Shown here piece by piece: positions 9,549 through 17,924 of a stretch of 64,000 nt of DNA. This DNA is from Fibrobacterota bacterium (GTDB taxonomy: Bacteria > Fibrobacterota > Chitinivibrionia > Chitinivibrionales > Chitinispirillaceae). Numbering within the stretch: position 1 is the stretch's first letter; each line of letters opens with the position of its first letter. A program made the position numbers and the translations under genes. Where the stretch lies: contig JAEZKP010000007.1 of assembly GCA_023436145.1 (NCBI GenBank), positions 62,001-126,000 on the forward strand. The letters are read 5' to 3'. Under the pieces are notes generated by a model, which was not told where the DNA came from, made no database searches, and worked only from the letters and a program-made list of their open reading frames with translations.

Positions 9549-9713
9549 TTGCAGGCGCACTTTTTTTTAATGCAGTGATTTGCCTCTTTGCTAAATGGCT
9601 ACGTTCCTTCAACGGGAATAGCATTTTCTTTTTACGGCTCACCTTTTGCTATTTGTAAAAATAAAACCTGCCAATCTGATTTTCTGCTTTTTGTTTTTTA
9701 CAAGGGGAGCACG

Positions 9714-10121
9714 ATGCGATATCAGGATTTTATAGAGGGTGTCCAGAAAAGTGGAAATATTCCCTCTTTGCAACAAACAGAGCTGCTGGTGGAAGCAAGC
9801 TTATCCACTATAGGCGAAAGAATGCACCCGACTATCATCGATAAGTTTCAATCACAACTTCCAAATCAGCTCAAATCTTATCTGACACAAAGAGAAAACA
9901 GCATCCAATTCTCACTGGAAGAATACTATAAACGGGTAGCTGCTCGTGCCGATGTAGGCTACCCACAGGCGGTACGCTGGTCGCGGGCGGTTATGAACTT
10001 GATCAACCAGTCCATTACTGCGGGGCTTAAAAAAGAGATTCTGGGAGATCTTCCACCAGAGTTTGTGGAATTATTTGGGCAGGAACCCACTACTCCGTTA
10101 TCACCAACTGTTACAGAATAA
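9714..10121 (+). CDS. DUF2267 family protein
   Basis: The product has 135 residues from ATG 9714, chosen for AGGGGAG a few bases upstream; an in-frame start at 9588 would add a tail unlike the family. The sequence begins MRYQDFIEGVQ and contains the alpha-helical pattern of DUF2267 (LVEASLSTIGERM, EEYYKRVAARADV, AVMNLINQSI, LPPEFVELFGQ). DUF2267 proteins are small, soluble and of unknown function, and are often found beside BON-domain or stress genes. Here a triple-BON gene follows after 22 nt, so the pair is probably co-transcribed. No signal peptide is present, so it should be cytoplasmic. Confidence 0.82.
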   Translation: MRYQDFIEGVQKSGNIPSLQQTELLVEASLSTIGERMHPTIIDKFQSQLPNQLKSYLTQRENSIQFSLEEYYKRVAARADVGYPQAVRWSRAVMNLINQSITAGLKKEILGDLPPEFVELFGQEPTTPLSPTVTE

Positions 10122-10143
10122 CTGTCCTGAAAAAGGGGTATTA

Positions 10144-10803
10144 ATGGCAAAGCAGGAAGAAACTTTGAATAAAATTAGGGACCAGCTTCTGATGGACAGC
10201 CGTATTGATGCCAAAAAGATTGTGGTGGAGGTTGATGATGGGACGGTACATCTTTCAGGAACTGTAAATTCTCTGGCGGCGCTTAATGCAGCTGAGGATG
10301 CAGCCAGAAGTATCGAAAGTGTAAAAAAGGTAGATAACAGAATTAAAATTCGCTACCCAGGCGATACATCGGTTCTTTCAGATTATACAATTTCAGAAAA
10401 TGTGCTCCATGCCATCAGAATGGATCGAAATATTAAATCCGAATTAATCAAAGTAAAGGTAGAATCCGGAGTGGTTACTCTGTATGGATCAGTAGATTCA
10501 TATTGGAGTAAGATGCGATGCCAGGAGATTATTTCCAGTGTCTCAGGAGTCAGTCAAATCATAAATGATCTGACTGTGGTACCAAATGTCAGATCCGATG
10601 ACAACAGTATTGCACAGCAGATCAGGGAAGCTTTACAGAGAATGTTTACCGTGAATCTGGAATATATAACTATAGTGGTGGAAAAGGGAGTGGTTACGCT
10701 CACCGGAAAAGTTCCTCACTGGAATGCTTATTATTCCGCAGAGTTCGCAGCCAGAAATACAGAGGGAGTTCTGGATGTACGCAATGAATTGATACTAGCC
10801 TGA
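10144..10803 (+). CDS. triple BON-domain protein
   Basis: The product has 219 residues starting at 10144 (MAKQEE) with AAGGGG just upstream; a longer frame from 10063 overlaps the DUF2267 gene. Three BON domains are visible, each ending with a VxVxxGxVxLxGxV strand and a V(K/L)xVxNxxx strand: VEVDDGTVHLSGTV, VKVESGVVTLYGSV and IVVEKGVVTLTGKV. BON domains bind membranes or phospholipids and occur in osmotic-stress proteins such as OsmY and Kbp. No signal peptide is evident, so it is more like a cytoplasmic Kbp-type protein than periplasmic OsmY. Association with DUF2267 is conserved in several bacteria and hints at a shared envelope-stress role (inference). Confidence 0.87.
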   Translation: MAKQEETLNKIRDQLLMDSRIDAKKIVVEVDDGTVHLSGTVNSLAALNAAEDAARSIESVKKVDNRIKIRYPGDTSVLSDYTISENVLHAIRMDRNIKSELIKVKVESGVVTLYGSVDSYWSKMRCQEIISSVSGVSQIINDLTVVPNVRSDDNSIAQQIREALQRMFTVNLEYITIVVEKGVVTLTGKVPHWNAYYSAEFAARNTEGVLDVRNELILA

Positions 10804-10916
10804 ATGTTAAGTTTATCATGTCTGGGGATTGGTTTTGGTTAACTTAAAATTCTGTCATACCTCACTTTTTTTGCTCTGGAGATGTAAAAAATGCTTCATT
10901 CTTATAAAGAAGTGTT

Positions 10917-12374
10917 ATGACTGCTCCATCTCAAATAATTAGAGTAAATGATGCAGTCTGGGAACTTCCCAGAAGCTATAAACCAGGGATGAGAGTGCCT
11001 GCCAGAATATTTGCAACTGAGAGTCTGCTTAACCAGATGGACGAAGGGGTTTTTGAGCAGATATGCAATGTGGCAATGTTGCCTGGGATTGTCAAATATG
11101 CAATGTGCATGCCGGATGGACATTGGGGTTATGGGTTTCCCATAGGGGGAGTTGCTCCAATAGATTCAGCTGATGGAGTGATCTCTCCAGGTGGAATCGG
11201 TTTTGACATAAATTGCGGAATGCGACTTGTACTCACTGATTTGACTCATAAGGAAATAGAACCCTATATCGAAAAAATAATTGACCGCCTCTTTTATGCG
11301 GTACCATCTGGAGTCGGGGGGCATGGAACTGTAAAACTGGACAAAAAACAATTCGAGCAAATCCTTTTAACCGGAGCTTCCTGGTGTATCAAAGAAGGTT
11401 TCGGTTTTCAAAAGGACATCGACAGAACAGAGGAAAGAGGCTCAGTCTCCGGTGCAAATCCGGATAAGGTTAGCATCAAAGCGATAGAGCGGGGAATTAA
11501 TCAGCTTGGTACGTTAGGATCCGGTAATCATTACCTTGAAATTCAGATCGCCGGAATTGAGAACATTTTTGATAAAAATTTAGCTGAAGTCTATGGAATT
11601 ACCAGAGAAGATCAAGTGGCTATAATGTTTCATTGTGGCAGCAGAGGGTTTGGTCATCAGATTGCAACTGATTATCTGCAGGTTTTTCTGAAAGTGATGA
11701 AAAAAAAATACGGGATCTTTTTACCTGACCGGGAGCTGGCCTGTGCACCTTTTCATTCACCGGAGGGGCAGGACTATTTCGCTGCAATGAAGTGTGCCAT
11801 AAATATGTCCTTTGCTAATCGACAAATGATACTCTACCATATCCGCCGGACATTTTCCGAAGTATTTGGCAAGGACCTGTCTCAGATGCAAATAAATCAG
11901 GTCTACGATGTTGCGCACAATACAGCAAAACTTGAAACACATGTGGTGGATGGAGTTAAAAGGAAGTTGATAATACATCGTAAGGGCTCGACCAGAGCAT
12001 TTGGTCCCGATATGGAAGGTTTACCTGAAGAATTTAAACCGTATGGGCAGCCGGTTATAATCGGTGGCAGCATGGAGAGTGGATCTTATTTGTTAGCTGG
12101 CGTTAAGAGTGGAAGTAATTCTTTCTTTTCCACAACTCATGGAAGCGGGCGGGTGATGAGCAGAAGGGCTGCAAGACATCTATTCAGAGGTAAAGAGATA
12201 CAGAAAAACATGGCTTCAAGAGGAATCTATTCCAGAACCGCATCGTTTGCGGGTTTCGCCGAAGAGGCAGGACTGGCATACAAAAATATCGATGAAGTTA
12301 TTGAGGCTGCATCTATAGCTGGGACCTGCAAACCAGTGGTCAGACTGACTCCAATCGGTAATATAAAAGGGTAG
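10917..12374 (+). CDS. rtcB: RtcB, RNA-splicing ligase (2',3'-cyclic phosphate/3'-phosphate to 5'-OH)
   Basis: The product has 485 residues, the normal length for RtcB. It seals RNA 3'-phosphate or 2',3'-cyclic phosphate ends to 5'-OH ends using GTP and Mn2+. The metal and guanylylation residues are all visible: the FDINCGMR motif (Asp97, Cys100), SGNHYLE, FHCGSRGFGH, DVAHNTAK, and TTHGSGRVMSR, which carries the His that receives GMP. The archease gene follows after 10 nt, the classic cofactor pairing. No RtcA or RtcR is nearby, so a role in repairing cleaved tRNA or rRNA under constitutive or locally coupled expression is more likely than a sigma-54 controlled Rtc system. Confidence 0.96.
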   Translation: MTAPSQIIRVNDAVWELPRSYKPGMRVPARIFATESLLNQMDEGVFEQICNVAMLPGIVKYAMCMPDGHWGYGFPIGGVAPIDSADGVISPGGIGFDINCGMRLVLTDLTHKEIEPYIEKIIDRLFYAVPSGVGGHGTVKLDKKQFEQILLTGASWCIKEGFGFQKDIDRTEERGSVSGANPDKVSIKAIERGINQLGTLGSGNHYLEIQIAGIENIFDKNLAEVYGITREDQVAIMFHCGSRGFGHQIATDYLQVFLKVMKKKYGIFLPDRELACAPFHSPEGQDYFAAMKCAINMSFANRQMILYHIRRTFSEVFGKDLSQMQINQVYDVAHNTAKLETHVVDGVKRKLIIHRKGSTRAFGPDMEGLPEEFKPYGQPVIIGGSMESGSYLLAGVKSGSNSFFSTTHGSGRVMSRRAARHLFRGKEIQKNMASRGIYSRTASFAGFAEEAGLAYKNIDEVIEAASIAGTCKPVVRLTPIGNIKG

Positions 12375-12384
12375 GAAAAATCCC

Positions 12385-12816
12385 ATGCCTTATAAGTATC
12401 TGGAGAAAATCGCCACTGCTGATATCGCCTTTGAAGCTTGGGCAGATACCATACAGGAACTTTTTATTGCCTCAGCCGATGCATTATTGAATGTGATGGT
12501 GGAAGATCTGGAAAATATCAGAAAAACTGAATCAAAGGCATTGCACCTTAGTAATGATACGCTGGATCTTCTTCTTTTCGATGTTCTTCAGGAAATTATC
12601 TATTATAAAGACGCTTTCAGACTCTTTTTGAAACTGGATAAAGCAGAAATTAAAGAAAATAATGGTGGATTCGTTTTTGACGGAGTAGCAAGTGGTGAAA
12701 AGATCTCCCCACAACGCCATCAGCTCGCTGCTGATGTAAAGGCGGTCACTTTTTATCAGTTCCGGCTGAACAATGACTCGGGGATCTGGAGAGCACATGT
12801 GATTCTTGATATATAG
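12385..12816 (+). CDS. archease, activator of RtcB
   Basis: The product has 143 residues, the typical archease length. The N-terminal block TADIAFEAWADTIQELF matches the family TAD(V/I)xxxAxxDxxEExF signature with the acidic metal-binding residues. The C-terminal ISPQRHQLAADVKAVT followed by YQF matches the second signature (ERHxxxxEVKAxTYH). Archease allows RtcB to turn over more than once and widens its nucleotide use. It lies 10 nt downstream of rtcB, so the two form one operon. Confidence 0.93.
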   Translation: MPYKYLEKIATADIAFEAWADTIQELFIASADALLNVMVEDLENIRKTESKALHLSNDTLDLLLFDVLQEIIYYKDAFRLFLKLDKAEIKENNGGFVFDGVASGEKISPQRHQLAADVKAVTFYQFRLNNDSGIWRAHVILDI

Positions 12817-13006
12817 AACTGGCGTTTACTAATTAAAAATAATTATCAGTGGATTTCTGCACAGAAATGAATGATAAAGAACCGGGGTAAAAATGTCAAA
12901 GGAACGTCAATTTGGATTTGACTCTTTCGGGACTCTAAAGATATAGCCGATAGGAAACCGATTTATAACAGGTCCTGAAGTACTTGCTTTGATGGAGGAT
13001 TTAAGG

Positions 13007-13672
13007 ATGGATTTGGAAAAAGAGAGAGAACATGAGATTACTATTCCGCTTATGAGGCAGGATGTGATGCTGAAAGGTAATCTGTATGTACCGGAGAATG
13101 CGCAGGGACTGATATTGTTTGCGCATGGAAGCGGTAGTGGAAGGTTCAGTCCCAGAAACCGTTATGTAGCTCAATATCTGAACAGGGGTGCCTATGCAAC
13201 TCTGCTTTTTGACCTTCTCACCCGCTCAGAAGAGGCAACTGATCTAATAACCGCACAGCTTCGTTTCGATATAGAATTACTTGCCGCACGTCTGGGGGCG
13301 GTAACCGAATGGGTTAATGAAAACAGGGAGATAAGCGAGTTACCAATAGGATATTTCGGGGCAAGCACTGGGGCTGCAGCTGCACTGGTAGCTTCTGTAA
13401 ATAGGCCTGAAGTCAAAGCAATCGTCTCCAGGGGAGGAAGACCAGATATGGCCGAAGCGTATCTGAAAAAGGTAACTGCTCCTACTCTATTAATTGTGGG
13501 TGGGGATGACTATCAGGTGATTGAGCTAAATAAAAGTGCATTGCAGCTAATGGAAGTGGGAATAAGTAAAATGGAAATCGTTACTGGTGCAACTCATTTA
13601 TTTGAAGAACCTGGGGCTTTGGAGGAGGTTGCCAGAATGGCTGTTGATTGGTTTATTCAATACGTACACTGA
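13007..13672 (+). CDS. alpha/beta hydrolase (dienelactone hydrolase-like)
   Basis: The product has about 221 residues. I place the start at ATG 13007 because GGAGG (12995-12999) lies exactly 7 nt upstream; upstream TTG 12989 and ATG 12992 precede or overlap that SD and would destroy its role. The fold is a short alpha/beta hydrolase: LILFAHGSGSGRFSPRN (oxyanion-hole HG), GYFGASTGAAAAL with the nucleophile Ser in G-A-S-T-G, LLIVGGDDYQV (acid) and GATHLFEEPG (His). This arrangement matches the dienelactone hydrolase-like or phosphoribosyltransferase-associated hydrolases. The substrate is unknown. It is 190 nt after archease, so coupling to the rtcB operon is uncertain. Confidence 0.82.
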   Translation: MDLEKEREHEITIPLMRQDVMLKGNLYVPENAQGLILFAHGSGSGRFSPRNRYVAQYLNRGAYATLLFDLLTRSEEATDLITAQLRFDIELLAARLGAVTEWVNENREISELPIGYFGASTGAAAALVASVNRPEVKAIVSRGGRPDMAEAYLKKVTAPTLLIVGGDDYQVIELNKSALQLMEVGISKMEIVTGATHLFEEPGALEEVARMAVDWFIQYVH

Positions 13673-14026
13673 AATACCCTGTCACTGAGCCGCTGTTTCC
13701 GGTCCACTCAAGATGCAATTTTTTCATCTATACCCCGTATTTTCTAACTATTTCCAAACATAATTTGGGCACTCTCAGCGCCCACCCGTTATTAATATAA
13801 AAGTGAAATAAAAGTGAAATAAAGGAATTGACGGGATTCCTGCCTTTGCAAAAATGGCTTGTGCCTTTTCTCTTTTCTGTCTATTTGTATTCTGAAGTCT
13901 ACACATGGAAGGCAGGGAGGAGACCCTCTGAAAATAGCAGTTTGTCAGGTACACTGAGGGAATTATGGACGACTGCAGGGACCGGTTCTAAATTTATAAT
14001 TTAATGAGAATTTTGGAGAAAAATCA
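13673..14026. other. intergenic region with an 11-bp direct repeat
   Basis: There is no coding frame of note. The only ordered feature is a tandem 11-bp repeat at 13797-13818 followed by a partial third unit. No terminator-like hairpin with a T-run was found behind the hydrolase gene. Confidence 0.5.
13797..13824. repeat. tandem 11-bp repeat (ATAAAAGTGAA x2 plus partial)
   Basis: The unit ATAAAAGTGAA occurs at 13797-13807 and 13808-13818, then ATAAAG begins a third copy. It lies about 205 bp upstream of the ABC transporter gene and might be a direct-repeat operator, or simply a slippage product. Confidence 0.5.
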
Positions 14027-16222
14027 ATGGATTGTATCATGTCCATACCTGAAAATGTGAAAAAGTATCTCTTGTCAGATTTCGGGAGAATTATTCATAT
14101 TCAGCATTCTGATCTTACTGATAACAGGCAATTTGGAAATGATTATCTGGTGCTTTGCGAAAAAAGTCTGGTAGTGGTAAGCCAGGATAAAGTGAAAACC
14201 CGGTTTGAGATTGAAGATATCCGGGAGGTGTTTACAGATGAGCTGATCGGAGGAGGACGGGTATCAGCAAGAACTGAAACCGGTGTGTTTCATCTGCTTT
14301 ACTATTCTAATCATCTGGCAGAGCCATTTGCCAAAGCTGCCCGTCTGATAAATGATTTTCTGAATAGATACCCATTGGTTATCCCGGAGAATTCGGTTGA
14401 CAGTATTTGTAAAAAATGTGGTGCTCCTCTTCCGGAACGCTCGTGCAACTGTCCACGCTGTGTGCCCAGAATAAAAATTCTTAAAAGAATAATCGCTTTG
14501 GCACTTCCATACAAAAAAGAGATAATATTTCTGCTTTTTATCACTGCTGCAGGAGTTATGTTGCAGGTGCTTCCACCTTATCTGACCAGGGGGATTATCG
14601 ATGATGTCATAGGGAAGGGTAACAGAGATAAACTGATTTATTACTCAGCAGCTATGATCATTACTGGGGTTTTGTTTCTGGCTACCAGACTTATTCATAT
14701 TCGCTTATCATCCTGGATCAGTACAAGGATTGTGACAGATCTCAGAAGTCATCTTCACAGCGTTCTTCAGCATTTGAAATTAAATTTTTTCAACCGGCGT
14801 GAGCCAGGTGAACTGGTAGGCAGAATAATGCATGACACAGGAGAACTGCAGCAGTTTCTGGTCGACGGATTGCCGTTTCTTATTATTAACAGCCTCACCT
14901 TTATAGTTGTGGGTGCGATAATGGTTCATATCAACTGGAAACTATCTCTGGCTGTCATGGTTCCAATACCAGCTTTGATTTTTGGAACAAGCTGGTTTTG
15001 GAAAAAGCTGCATCCACTCTTTTTAAGAGAAGGCACCGTTATTGGGCATCTTCATTCGGTGTTGAGTGAATCACTTTATGGTTTAAGAGCGGTAAAGGCG
15101 TGTTCAAGAGAGGGGCACCGGATAAAGCTTTTTGATAAAGTAAATGAGCAGCTTGCCACAACCAGAATTAGCACTCAGCTTATCACTGGAAGTTTCAACG
15201 AGACAATCTACTGGATAATGTCTTTTGGTGTTTCGCTTGTGTGGTATTTCGGGGCAAAAATGAATCAAAGCCATGATTTCTCTCTGGGAGATCTGATGGC
15301 TTTCATTGGATATATATGGCTTTTCTATGGGCCTCTTCAATGGTTCTCGGTTGTATTAAACTGGATGACTCATGCTTTTTCTGGAGCTGAGCGAATTTTT
15401 GAGGTACTGGATACTGTTCCGGAAAACCACAAAAATGATAAATGTGTCAATGTGGAGAAAATCCGGGGTGAGATCGAGTTCCGTAATGTTCACTTCAGCT
15501 ATGAGCGGGGAAAAGAGGTGATCAAGGGGTTATCCTTCAAAGCAGCTCCAGGGGAGGTTATCGGTCTGGTTGGAAAATCTGGTGCAGGAAAGAGTACGAT
15601 AATAAATCTGTTAATCCGTTTTTTTGAACCAGATTCCGGTTCGATTCTGGTGGATGGAATTTCTATAGAGAAAATCAGAATCGAAAAGTTACGTTCCAGT
15701 ATAGGAATTGTGATGCAGGAACCATTTCTGTTTAATGGTACAATCGCCGAAAATATCGCTTATGGAATGGAAGATGTTTCTTTCAACCGGATTTTACAGG
15801 CTGCACGTGCGGCGTATGCTCACGAATTCATTATCAATAAACCGGATGGTTACGATACGGTGGTGGGGGAGAGTGGTGAGCGTTTATCCGGGGGTGAAAA
15901 ACAGCGTATTGCTATTGCCAGAGCTATTCTCCATGATCCACCGATTCTCATTCTGGATGAAGCTACTTCATCGGTGGATGCCTCTACTGAGCAGCATATT
16001 CAGGATGCAATCTCCAATCTTATAAAGGGCAGAACAACCATTGCTATTGCACACCGGTTATCTACTTTACGAAATGCAGACCGGCTGATGGTCTTATCCG
16101 AAGGGAAAATTGCGGAAACCGGCACTCATGACGAACTCATAGTGCTTGATGGAATATATGCAGAAATGGTCCGTTCATACAATAGTGTTAATGCTTTGCA
16201 GGCTGTTGTCTGGGGAGGGTAA
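14027..16222 (+). CDS. ABC transporter, fused permease-ATPase, with N-terminal zinc-ribbon domain
   Basis: The product has 731 residues, about 130 more than a standard half-transporter. Residues 1-125 form a cytoplasmic domain of the kind seen in DUF1854-partnered ABC exporters. A four-cysteine zinc ribbon follows (CKKCGAPL then CNCPRC, residues about 127-145). The type IV exporter membrane domain has six helices (about 160-450), and the C-terminal ATPase carries Walker A (GKSGAGKST), signature (LSGGEKQRIAIARA) and Walker B (LILDEATSSVD). It should work as a homodimer exporter or regulator in the inner membrane. The SD is GGAG, 10 nt before ATG 14027. The next gene encodes DUF1854; that pair is annotated in other bacteria as cyanophycin metabolism-associated (established knowledge as I recall it). 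No cyanophycin synthetase is in this window. Confidence 0.88.
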   Translation: MDCIMSIPENVKKYLLSDFGRIIHIQHSDLTDNRQFGNDYLVLCEKSLVVVSQDKVKTRFEIEDIREVFTDELIGGGRVSARTETGVFHLLYYSNHLAEPFAKAARLINDFLNRYPLVIPENSVDSICKKCGAPLPERSCNCPRCVPRIKILKRIIALALPYKKEIIFLLFITAAGVMLQVLPPYLTRGIIDDVIGKGNRDKLIYYSAAMIITGVLFLATRLIHIRLSSWISTRIVTDLRSHLHSVLQHLKLNFFNRREPGELVGRIMHDTGELQQFLVDGLPFLIINSLTFIVVGAIMVHINWKLSLAVMVPIPALIFGTSWFWKKLHPLFLREGTVIGHLHSVLSESLYGLRAVKACSREGHRIKLFDKVNEQLATTRISTQLITGSFNETIYWIMSFGVSLVWYFGAKMNQSHDFSLGDLMAFIGYIWLFYGPLQWFSVVLNWMTHAFSGAERIFEVLDTVPENHKNDKCVNVEKIRGEIEFRNVHFSYERGKEVIKGLSFKAAPGEVIGLVGKSGAGKSTIINLLIRFFEPDSGSILVDGISIEKIRIEKLRSSIGIVMQEPFLFNGTIAENIAYGMEDVSFNRILQAARAAYAHEFIINKPDGYDTVVGESGERLSGGEKQRIAIARAILHDPPILILDEATSSVDASTEQHIQDAISNLIKGRTTIAIAHRLSTLRNADRLMVLSEGKIAETGTHDELIVLDGIYAEMVRSYNSVNALQAVVWGG

Positions 16223-16226
16223 GTTT

Positions 16227-16691
16227 ATTTATACAAAAGATGTGAGATTATTCAAAATTAATGATCAGATTTTTGCAGGAAGCAGCAGTAAAAAGGCTTT
16301 ACCAGTAAAAGTGAGATGGACTCGTCCGGTGACTGGAAAAGGAAAGGAAATCTCTTTTATCAATAATGGTAAAGAGTATTTAATCATCGATGGTTTGCAC
16401 GATCTGGACCCTTTATCCAGAGCTATCGCAGAAGATGAATTGGAAAAAAGTTATTTTCTTCCCAGAATCAATACCATCCTGCGCACAGAAGTATTCCAGG
16501 GTAATCGTTATTTTGATGTGATTACCGACAGAGGGAAATGCAGATTTGTGATTAAAAATCCATTTACCTCTATCAGAAAGATTTCAGAGCAGGGATTGCT
16601 GATCAGGGATGTAGTGGGAAATCAGTTTATTATAGAGGATCTGAGAGTTCTGGATGATAAATCCAGGGGTGAATTGGAAAAGATTTGTTAG
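16227..16691 (+). CDS. DUF1854 family protein, partner of the ABC transporter
   Basis: The product has about 154 residues. The body matches DUF1854: a short N-terminal strand set, then GKEYLIIDGLHDLDP, EDELEKSYFLPRINTI, FDVITDRGKCRFVIKN, LLIRDVVGNQF and IIEDLRVLDDKSRGEL. The frame is open from upstream, but there is no ATG where the family begins. The best SD in the area (GGGGAGGG, 16212-16219, overlapping the stop of the ABC gene) sits 7 nt before an ATT codon at 16227. The alternatives are TTG 16206 (poor SD), GTG 16242 (too far from the SD) and in-frame ATG 16146 or 16149 inside the ABC gene. I list ATT 16227 as most likely, with low certainty about the exact start. Function is unknown beyond association with such exporters. 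Confidence 0.8.
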   Translation: MYTKDVRLFKINDQIFAGSSSKKALPVKVRWTRPVTGKGKEISFINNGKEYLIIDGLHDLDPLSRAIAEDELEKSYFLPRINTILRTEVFQGNRYFDVITDRGKCRFVIKNPFTSIRKISEQGLLIRDVVGNQFIIEDLRVLDDKSRGELEKIC

Positions 16692-16851
16692 AAGTAGTAC
16701 CTGTCCTTACAGTTCTTTAGTAGTAAGCTTCTATCAGCATCACTTTTTCTGGGGCTCGCCATCGAGAAAATTTGCCATACAAGTACCAGAATATTTATTT
16801 TAATTCCTTTAAAGTGAAACCATGTCCAAAGAAGTCCTATGAGGTATCATC

Positions 16852-17547
16852 ATGAAATTAACAGTCCAGGATATAGCGCGGATATTTTCTTTATCTGAGA
16901 AAACGATTTATAGATGGATCAATCAGGGAGACATACCTGCTTATAAGATAAACGAGCAATACCGGTTTAACCGGACTGAAATAATCGAATGGGCTACCGC
17001 CAGAAGGATAAACTTCTCTCCGGAGTTATTTGAGGAGCCGGAGATGGAAGGCGGGCAGATCCGTTCCTTAAGTGACTCACTGGATGCTGGTGGAGTTTTT
17101 TACCGGGTTAGTGGAAAAAGTAAAGATGAAGTCATCAGGGAAATGGTTAAAATTATTAGAATTCCTGAAAATGTAGATCCGGAGTTTCTTTACAGGGTTT
17201 TAATGGCCAGAGAGAAAATGGGTTCTACTGCGGTGGGTGAAGGTATTGCTATTCCACACGCCAGAATGCCTCTTGTGCTTCATGTTTCAAGGCCTTCGGT
17301 ATCTCTTTGTTTTCTGGAGGAGCCGGTGGAGTTTGGAGCTTTAGATGGAAAACCGGTATTCGCACTTTTCACTATAATCAGTCCCACAATCCGTTCTCAT
17401 CTGTATTTACTGGCCAGATTATCTTATTTGTTACGCAATGATGAATTTAAAGAGATTCTTTGCAAACAGGGTAGCCGTAGTGCTATTGTGGATACAATAA
17501 GAAATCTGGAATCAAATCTGGATAATGCTGTTGCAAATGTAAAGTAA
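16852..17547 (+). CDS. excisionase-type HTH fused to PTS EIIA (fructose/nitrogen type) domain
   Basis: The product has 231 residues. Residues 1-55 are a MerR/excisionase-family DNA-binding domain (LTVQDIARIF, SEKTIYRWINQGDIPAYKI, RFNRTEIIEW). Residues about 78-225 are a PTS EIIA type 2 (PtsN/FruA-like) domain with the phosphorylatable His136 in GEGIAIPHARMP. The architecture suggests a transcription factor whose activity depends on phosphorylation by HPr or NPr, linking carbon or nitrogen phosphate flux to gene control. It stands alone 160 nt after the DUF1854 gene and 377 nt before a CPA1 antiporter, which has its own promoter-like sequence. No EI, HPr or EIIBC gene is present here. Confidence 0.88.
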   Translation: MKLTVQDIARIFSLSEKTIYRWINQGDIPAYKINEQYRFNRTEIIEWATARRINFSPELFEEPEMEGGQIRSLSDSLDAGGVFYRVSGKSKDEVIREMVKIIRIPENVDPEFLYRVLMAREKMGSTAVGEGIAIPHARMPLVLHVSRPSVSLCFLEEPVEFGALDGKPVFALFTIISPTIRSHLYLLARLSYLLRNDEFKEILCKQGSRSAIVDTIRNLESNLDNAVANVK

Positions 17548-17924
17548 TAATGTAAAATAATTCTCCCCCTGTCACTCAGGTACTGTGAATGATAACCTGA
17601 ATATTGGAAACTCACAATATCAGAGCTGCACATTTTCCACCAGTATTCCGAAATAACCAATCATTACCGGTTTTCTGTAGTCACCAGCGCTGTGATAAAT
17701 GATTCCAGGTGAATCCGGCTCTTTGTCCCTCTGATTCCAGAGTATTTTCATCCTATTTTACAACTGCAAAATCACTTTTATTCATAAGCTTTTCAGTCTG
17801 CTTAAAAAGCGGAAACTGGTATATCAGAAATCAGAAAGATGAATTGAGAAGTCCTACTTTTTAATATATAATAATGTATATTTATAGACTCCGAATCTAT
17901 TAACCTGGACTGTACTGGATTGTT
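17548..17924. other. intergenic region carrying a promoter for the antiporter
   Basis: No gene is seen. The region contains a near-consensus sigma-70-type promoter at 17844-17872 (listed separately). A short inverted pair (TCAGGT/ACCTGA at about 17577-17601) follows the EIIA gene but lacks a T-run. Confidence 0.5.
17844..17872 (+). promoter_or_regulatory. sigma-70-like promoter
   Basis: TTGAGA (17844-17849) and TATAAT (17867-17872) are separated by exactly 17 nt. The predicted transcript would begin near 17880 and give a leader of about 45 nt before the antiporter ATG at 17925. This is the best promoter-like match I noticed. Confidence 0.55.
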
